Shown: piece by piece, positions 32,768 to 42,814 of the stretch
How the letters are laid out: the number at the start of each line of letters is the position of its first letter
Position numbering within the stretch: position 1 is the first letter of the stretch
The notes under the pieces: generated by a model
Database searches by the model: none
Told to the model about the DNA's origin: nothing
Seen by the model: only the letters and a program-made list of their open reading frames with translations
Position numbers and translations under genes: made by a program
Assembly (NCBI GenBank): GCA_024699055.1
Contig: JAILQG010000063.1
Span: 1 to 42,814, forward strand
From: Bacteroidales bacterium
Lineage (GTDB): Bacteria; Bacteroidota; Bacteroidia; Bacteroidales; UBA932
Direction of reading: 5' to 3'
DNA length: 42,814 bases

Positions 32768-35610
32768 TTGTAATACAGTTTGTCGGCCGTGACGGGCGCA
32801 TAGGCAGCCGCACCGGGCGCTTTCCAGCACCAGGTCAGTTCCTGGCCTTCATAATCTTCGAAATAAAGCAGTTTGTAGGGATGCAGGCCTTTCTTCAGGG
32901 GAATCTGCCCCTCCACGACGACCGGGCTGTGAGAGCCGTCGTTGTTCACGACGCAGACGCCGTCGATGTACAGCGCGCTGCCGTCGTCGCTCTTCGTGGA
33001 GAACCACCAGATGCCGTCGGACGGGATGTCGATGTAGCCGGTGAAGCAGTAGGCGAAGTGGTCCTCAGCCGCGGCGCCGGCGATGGACGGGGCGTCCATG
33101 AAACCGGCCGCCTCTGGCGGGTCGGTCTCGATCTGGCCGATGAGCTGGAAATTCGCTTCGTGGTAGGTGTAGCGGCAGCCTTTCTGCAGACCCGCCTTTT
33201 CTACGGAGGGCTGGAAAAACAGCTTGTGGGCCGTCCGGGATACGACCGGAGACGGCGGGAAGCCGTCCTTGAAGGCCCGGGCGCGGATGGGACAGGACTC
33301 CGTGATGACAAAGGGCTCCGTATAGAGCAGGCTCGCTTCCGTGGGCTCACTGCCGTCCAGGGTGTAGCGGATGGCCGCGCCCTCCGTGCGGGAGCTCATC
33401 GTCACGAGCGTTTCATCGTCGAAAAGGACAAGCTTGCCATTGATGGCCGGCGGGCAGACCAGCTCCTCGTCCGTGAGGGAATACGGAGCCGGAAGGCCGT
33501 CCCGGTCGTGGCAGGGCTTCGCGGATAGCCGGAAGGACAGCTCTCCCCCGCCCATGATCTGGTCATAGGTGAGGAAGTGCTGATTGACCGGTTTCCCGTT
33601 CAGCGTAACCGCGGTGATGTACGGGTTCTTCGGGCGGTCAGCCTTGATAATCAATGTGTTGCCATTGGCCAGGCGGATCCTGGTCTCCCGGAAAAGCGGG
33701 GCCGTGAGGAGGTATTCCCCCGTTCCGGGGCAGGCCGGATACAGGCCGATGGAAGCCAGCACGTACCAGGCGCTCATCTGGCCGCAGTCCTCGTTGCCGC
33801 AAATGCCATCCGGGGCCGTGGAATAGGTTCCCGTCAACAGCTTCCGGACGACCTCCTGCGACCGGGAAGGGGCCCCGGCCCAATGGAACAGCCACGGGAA
33901 GTTGTGGTCTGGCTCGTTGCCCTGCGTGTACTGGCCGAGCTCGCCGCCGATGCCTGGGTCGATGGTCTTCTGCCCGTCCCTGGTACAGGTAAACAGCGAA
34001 TCCAGGGCATCGTACAGGGCTTTTTCACCGCCCATGAGCGCCCGCAGGCCCAGCATGTCATGCGGAACGAAAAAGCGGTACTGCCAGGGGGTGGCCTCCG
34101 TGTAGTCGCGCGAGCCGGAATATGGGTCGAAGGGTTCCGTCCAGTTGCCGTCGGCCTTTTTGCCGCGCATGAAACCGGTGGTCGGGTCGAAAAGGGCCCG
34201 GTAGCGGAGCGAACGGGCGTCATATTCCTCGGTGAGGTCAGTATAGCCCACCGACTCCGCCATCCGCGCGATGCACCAGTCGTCGTAGGCGAATTCCAGC
34301 GTCTGGGAGACGGTCTCCACCTTCATGTCCGCCGGGATGTAGCCATAAGCGTTGTACAGTTCCGATGCGTTCGCATTGTTCCTGTTGGACGATGCGATCA
34401 TCGCCCGGAGGGCCTTCACGCCGTCGTAGCCACGGATGCCGCAGATCCATGCATCCGCGATGACCGGGGCGCTGTGATAGCCTATCATGCAGCCTGTTTC
34501 GTCGCTGGCGAGCGGCCACATGGGAAGTTCCCCGCGGCAGTCGTAGTCGTCCAGCATACTGCAGACGATGTCGTTCACGAGGGTGACGTTCAGCAGCGTC
34601 TCAAGCGGATTCCAGGACCTGAAAGTGTCCCAGATGGACAGGGTGGAATAGAAATGATGGCCTTCCGGCAGCTGGCGGTTCCGGCCGGACTGGTCCCTAT
34701 AACGGCCGTCGACGTCGTCGATCCGGTTGGGCGTGAGGAAAGTGTGGTAGAAATTCGTGTAGAAGACGTCCACGGGGCCGCCTTTGACCCGGATCTTGCC
34801 CAGGGCATTGTTCCATGTGGACATGGCCTGAGACCGGAGGGAGTCGAACCGGGCGTCTGAGGTCTCCTGAATCCGGTTCTCCCGCGCCCCGTCCGCATCC
34901 ACGCCGGAAATGCCCGCGAAGAGCGTGACTTCCTTCAGGCCGTCGGCGAAGGTTAAAAGCATCTTGCCTGGCTCGACTTCCACAGCATCCACGAAAGGCT
35001 CGGAGAAGACGGCGGATAGATAGACGTCCCGGTCATCGGCCCAGCCGGTCACACGGCGATGGCCGACGAGTTCGGTGCCCTCGAGGGAAAGACTGTAATC
35101 CGTGGCCGTGCACCAGCCGCCCACGCAGTGCCGGGCATCGACCTGGATGAGCCGGAGCCCCGCCCCCTTGAACGTGTACCGATGCACGCCCGTATGCGGG
35201 GTGACAGTAAGTTCCGCGACGATGCCTTTCCCGGGGAAAGTGACCTTGTAGGTGCCAGGGCCGGCTATTTCATCCTCGTGCGAGAATGCGAGCGGCTCCA
35301 CGCGGTCAAGGCCCGGCGTCACCAGGAAATCGCCCAGGTCGGGGCAGCCGGTGCCGCTCAGGTGCGTGTGGCTGAAGCCCAGGATATGGTCGTGGCTGTA
35401 ATGGTAGCCCGAGGCGGCATTGGTGTCGGTATCCGGGCTCAGCTGCACGGAGCCGAACGGCAGGGTCGCGCCGGGGTAGGTATTTCCGGCGAAGTCGGTG
35501 CCGTTGAACACGTTCACTAGCTGCGACGGCTTACGGCTGCAGGCAGCCAGGAGCAGCACGACCGCCGCCCACATGAAAGTACTGAACAGGAACGATAATA
35601 ACTTCTTCAT
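32764..35610 (-). CDS. GH92 alpha-mannosidase lipoprotein with chitobiase-C-like and PA14 domains (copy 2)
   Basis: 948 residues from the ATG at 35610; the longer frame begins with TTG at 35625 and delays the signal. Lipobox LAAC gives Cys24. The GH92 core shows NVFNGTD, FGSVQLSPDT, FSHTHLSGTGC, the IGYHSAPVIADAW stretch and GNEDCGQMSAWYV with predicted acid E607. The hexosaminidase-C-like domain (YTLDGSEPTEAS) and PA14 (EDHFAYCFTGYIDI, SDDGSALYIDG) follow as in copy 1 at 8043-10832. Compared with copy 1 it has a short insert near DDVDGRYRDQSGRNRQLPEG, close to the substrate face in this family, which may alter linkage choice. It lies 11 bp after GH2 and overlaps the GH78-like gene by 4 bp. 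It is predicted to trim alpha-mannose. Confidence 0.93.
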   Translation of the reverse strand: MKKLLSFLFSTFMWAAVVLLLAACSRKPSQLVNVFNGTDFAGNTYPGATLPFGSVQLSPDTDTNAASGYHYSHDHILGFSHTHLSGTGCPDLGDFLVTPGLDRVEPLAFSHEDEIAGPGTYKVTFPGKGIVAELTVTPHTGVHRYTFKGAGLRLIQVDARHCVGGWCTATDYSLSLEGTELVGHRRVTGWADDRDVYLSAVFSEPFVDAVEVEPGKMLLTFADGLKEVTLFAGISGVDADGARENRIQETSDARFDSLRSQAMSTWNNALGKIRVKGGPVDVFYTNFYHTFLTPNRIDDVDGRYRDQSGRNRQLPEGHHFYSTLSIWDTFRSWNPLETLLNVTLVNDIVCSMLDDYDCRGELPMWPLASDETGCMIGYHSAPVIADAWICGIRGYDGVKALRAMIASSNRNNANASELYNAYGYIPADMKVETVSQTLEFAYDDWCIARMAESVGYTDLTEEYDARSLRYRALFDPTTGFMRGKKADGNWTEPFDPYSGSRDYTEATPWQYRFFVPHDMLGLRALMGGEKALYDALDSLFTCTRDGQKTIDPGIGGELGQYTQGNEPDHNFPWLFHWAGAPSRSQEVVRKLLTGTYSTAPDGICGNEDCGQMSAWYVLASIGLYPACPGTGEYLLTAPLFRETRIRLANGNTLIIKADRPKNPYITAVTLNGKPVNQHFLTYDQIMGGGELSFRLSAKPCHDRDGLPAPYSLTDEELVCPPAINGKLVLFDDETLVTMSSRTEGAAIRYTLDGSEPTEASLLYTEPFVITESCPIRARAFKDGFPPSPVVSRTAHKLFFQPSVEKAGLQKGCRYTYHEANFQLIGQIETDPPEAAGFMDAPSIAGAAAEDHFAYCFTGYIDIPSDGIWWFSTKSDDGSALYIDGVCVVNNDGSHSPVVVEGQIPLKKGLHPYKLLYFEDYEGQELTWCWKAPGAAAYAPVTADKLYYK
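33758..33792. repeat. 35-bp exact direct repeat, copy 2 (GH92 active-site codons)
   Basis: Identical to 9037-9071, 24.7 kb away in the same orientation. It encodes the same active-site stretch of the second GH92 enzyme. Confidence 0.85.
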
Positions 35611-35621
35611 AATCAATCCAA

Positions 35622-40687
<5,066 letters not shown>

Positions 40688-40693
40688 GATAAT

Positions 40694-42541
40694 TTATTGG
40701 TTAATTGTGTTTTGCGTTAAAGGAACCCAGACTTTCATCTTTCCTGGGCTGCGGTTGTCCCAGGCATAATACGGGATGAAAGTAAGGCCCGGGGAAGTGA
40801 TTTCCACTATGCCGGAGAGTTTATCCGGCTTGTATTCGAACTCAAACCCGGCATTCTCCGGGAGAGTAAGGGCATCGAAGCCATCAGGATTGTCCGCCTC
40901 TTCCAGGCAGTACACCAGCGGGCCGCGCTGAACGGCACGTTTGCCGACGTCTTCCTTCACCCGCGGGTCGGCTGCGACCATTTCCACCGGCATGTCGAAG
41001 ACCAGCTCGACGCTGTCGCCGTTATTCCATTTGCGGGACAGCACGGCATAGCCTTTTTCTACCGGAGCAGCGAACGCCTGCCCGTTGACGGCCAAGGTGT
41101 AATTCCTGCACCAGGACGGGATGCGGAGACGGAGCTCCCCTTTCACGGGCTGCTCCATCTGCAGTTTGACGGCCACACTGCCGTCCCATGGATAGCCGGT
41201 GGACTGGTTGATCCTCACCGGCTTGCCGGACAGCGTGACGTCGGCCTCGTTGCCCATGTAAAGGTTCACCCAGAGGGCCTTGTCGGAGCCACAGTAGATA
41301 TAATTGCCGATGGAAGGCAGGAAGCGGCAGATCTGGCTCGGACAGCAGGCGCAGCCGTACCATTCCTGACGGTGGTGGCCGCCCGTGGATTCCAGCGGAT
41401 TCACATAGAAGAACTTGTCCCCTTCAAGGCTGATTCCCGCAAGGGCGCCGTTGTAGAGGGAACGCTCCATCACGTCGGCGTATTTGCCGTCTCCGGTGAA
41501 CTGCAGCATCCGCCAGTTCCAGTAAACCATGCCCACGGAGGCGCAGGTCTCGCAATAGGCCGTAAGGTTGGGAAGGTCGTAATCTTCGGTGATACCTTCA
41601 TTCCGCGCCGACTGGCCTATGCCTCCGGTGATGTACATGTTGCGGTTGACCACGTGGTCCCACAGGCGGTCCAGGGCGGCGATAAGCTCAGTGTCTCCGG
41701 TGTAGGCGGCCACGTCGGCCATTCCGCAATAAAGGTACATCGCCCTTACCGCATGCCCCGTGATTCGGGAAAGCTCCCTCACCGGCACTTCGTCCTGGTA
41801 ATAGATGCCGGGCCAGGTGCGCTCGTCCCCATACGAGCCGTAGCCGTGGCCGCGCTGGTCCAGGAGCCATCCGGCGAAATCGAGGTATTTCTTTTCGCCA
41901 GTGACTTCATAGAGCTTTACCAGAGCAAGTTCTATCTCTTCGTGCCCGGGCACCCATTGGCGGCCTTCGGGGCCGAAGACGCTCATCATATGGTCGGCCA
42001 TGCGGATGCAGACGTCAAGCAGCTTACGCTTTCCGGTGGCCAGGTAATAAGCCACGGCAGCCTCGGTCATGTGTCCGGCGCAGTACATCTCGTGCTTGTC
42101 CATGTCGGTCCAGCGGCGGTCCAGCCCGGTAAGGGTGTAATATGTATTGATATAGCCGTCGCTCTGCTGGGCGGCGGAAATCTTGTCTATCCATTCGTCG
42201 CACTTCGCTTCCAGCGCGGGGTTCGGAAACAGCTGAAGCGAGTAGGCCATTCCTTCCAGCGCCTTGTACACGTCGGAATCGTCGAAGAAGATGCCGGAAT
42301 GCTCCCCTTCCCCCTTGGCGGCGTTTTCAAAATTCCGCATCCGCCCGGTCTGGTTCTCGATCTGGTCGATGCAGACGGCTACCGTGTTGTCTTTGTGTTT
42401 TTGCAGGCGGCCGGACCAGAAGGAGTCGTCGATTGAAACCTCCGAAAACTTCACCGGAGTCATCAGTTTAAGGCCGGCGCCATCATTCCCGGAACAGGAT
42501 AAAACGAGCAGGATGGCGAACGCAAAAAACACTTTCTTCAT
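40694..42541 (-). CDS. GH127 beta-L-arabinofuranosidase lipoprotein
   Basis: 615 residues from the ATG at 42541 (MKKVFFAFAI), rejecting a longer frame to 42616 that would run through the terminator hairpin. Lipobox VLSC gives Cys16. The (alpha/alpha)6 domain starts at FSEVSIDDSFWSGRL. The zinc-thiolate active site of GH127 is complete: E331 and C333 in YCETC, and C397, C399 and C400 in GCACC. In the family one Cys of the last pair is the nucleophile and Glu plus three Cys bind zinc. GH127 members remove beta-L-arabinofuranose, but some relatives act on other sugars such as 3-C-carboxy-lyxose. C-terminal beta domains follow (LRIPSWCRNYTLAVNG, RGPLVYCLE). It is the first gene after SusD and the terminator-like hairpin. 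Confidence 0.92.
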   Translation of the reverse strand: MKKVFFAFAILLVLSCSGNDGAGLKLMTPVKFSEVSIDDSFWSGRLQKHKDNTVAVCIDQIENQTGRMRNFENAAKGEGEHSGIFFDDSDVYKALEGMAYSLQLFPNPALEAKCDEWIDKISAAQQSDGYINTYYTLTGLDRRWTDMDKHEMYCAGHMTEAAVAYYLATGKRKLLDVCIRMADHMMSVFGPEGRQWVPGHEEIELALVKLYEVTGEKKYLDFAGWLLDQRGHGYGSYGDERTWPGIYYQDEVPVRELSRITGHAVRAMYLYCGMADVAAYTGDTELIAALDRLWDHVVNRNMYITGGIGQSARNEGITEDYDLPNLTAYCETCASVGMVYWNWRMLQFTGDGKYADVMERSLYNGALAGISLEGDKFFYVNPLESTGGHHRQEWYGCACCPSQICRFLPSIGNYIYCGSDKALWVNLYMGNEADVTLSGKPVRINQSTGYPWDGSVAVKLQMEQPVKGELRLRIPSWCRNYTLAVNGQAFAAPVEKGYAVLSRKWNNGDSVELVFDMPVEMVAADPRVKEDVGKRAVQRGPLVYCLEEADNPDGFDALTLPENAGFEFEYKPDKLSGIVEITSPGLTFIPYYAWDNRSPGKMKVWVPLTQNTINQ

Positions 42542-42568
42542 AACTCTGCAATTTACGAAAAAATAACC

Positions 42569-42600
42569 AAAAAAAAGAGCGGCCCGGTGAGGGGCCGCTC
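42569..42600 (-). terminator. Intrinsic terminator-like hairpin between susD-like gene and GH127
   Basis: On the minus strand a perfect 9-bp GC-rich stem (42592-42600 with 42577-42585, 6-base loop) is followed by eight T residues (42569-42576). A second weaker, bulged hairpin lies at 42616-42633, nearer the SusD stop. No promoter is recognisable in the 28 bp between the T-tract and the GH127 start, so downstream genes probably depend on readthrough, or on a promoter I cannot see. The whole 106-bp gap holds nothing else. Confidence 0.85.
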
Positions 42601-42647
42601 CGAAAGGAGTTGTCATTCCCGGTCAAGCCGGAAAAGACCTGTCAATA

Positions 42648-42814
42648 TTACTTCCAGGTAGGAGGATTCTGGAGTTTACCGGCACTCTTGTTGATCTGCT
42701 CGGAAGGATACGGGAAGGTCATGTACTTGTCGCTCCAGTTCTTAGCCGGGGAAGTGTAGTCCTCATAGTCACCCACCGTGAATTCGGAATTGGGATCCTG
42801 ACGGTCGGCATAGT
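42648..42814 (-). CDS. susD-like: SusD/RagB family glycan-binding lipoprotein, C-terminal 54 residues only
   Basis: Only the tail is present; the gene enters from the right edge and ends with TAA at 42648-42650. The visible residues include SDKYMTFPYPSEQINKSAG, then LQNPPTWK at the end. This Tyr-Pro-P-xx-E-x-xx-N pattern and a final NPPxW are typical of SusD-like proteins, where the TPR-rich lipoprotein forms the lid over a SusC TonB-dependent transporter. By the usual arrangement susC should lie just upstream, beyond 42814. It supports the reading of the whole window as a polysaccharide utilisation locus. Confidence 0.88.
   Translation of the reverse strand, partial: YADRQDPNSEFTVGDYEDYTSPAKNWSDKYMTFPYPSEQINKSAGKLQNPPTWK

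Noticed and set aside
42542..42616. Upstream extension of the GH127 frame
   Set aside because: It would translate through the terminator hairpin and bury the lipoprotein signal; the ATG at 42541 gives a normal signal.

Overview
The window is part of a very large glycan-degradation operon from a member of the Bacteroidota, probably a GC-rich Bacteroidales lineage such as a Rikenellaceae relative or an uncultured gut or rumen group. The placement rests on a SusD-type C-terminus at the right edge, many Sec lipoprotein signals, start sites without clear Shine-Dalgarno sequences, and a dense set of PUL-type glycoside hydrolases. Every gene is on the minus strand, so transcription runs from 42814 down to 1. 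Spacing is extremely tight: ATGA or shorter overlaps at many junctions, and no gap longer than about 106 bp.

In order of transcription: the end of a SusD-like glycan-binding lipoprotein (42648-42814); an intrinsic-terminator-like hairpin (42569-42600); GH127 beta-L-arabinofuranosidase; an alkaline-phosphatase-superfamily phosphodiesterase with PA14; GH2 beta-galactosidase with a ricin-like N-terminus; GH92 (copy 2); a GH78-like protein; a DUF2490 beta-barrel; a GH9 protein; a GH16-DUF1080 fusion; a GH43 protein; a chimeric rhamnosidase remnant; GH20; GH3-PA14; GH27; a Tat-exported metallophosphoesterase; GH106; GH78; GH92 (copy 1); a PI-PLC/GDPD-like plus alkaline phosphatase fusion; a GH63/GH37-like (alpha/alpha)6 glycosidase; a ROK sugar kinase; a GH27-endonuclease/exonuclease/phosphatase fusion; and the start of a second GH3 enzyme that leaves the window at position 1.

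The predicted activities cover arabinofuranose, galactose, rhamnose, mannose, N-acetylhexosamine and beta-glucose or xylose linkages, so the target is a compositionally complex heteroglycan or glycoconjugate. The most unusual property is phosphoester chemistry: four genes carry five phosphoesterase-type domains of different folds, with no sulfatase, polysaccharide lyase or peptidase in view. I infer, without proof, that the substrate carries phosphate or phosphodiester groups. Candidates are a phosphorylated microbial polysaccharide, a glycosyl-inositol-phosphate structure or a GPI-anchored arabinogalactan protein. The single cytoplasmic enzyme, the ROK kinase, would phosphorylate a released sugar. 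No SusC, regulator, transporter, RNA gene, insertion sequence or CRISPR is visible.
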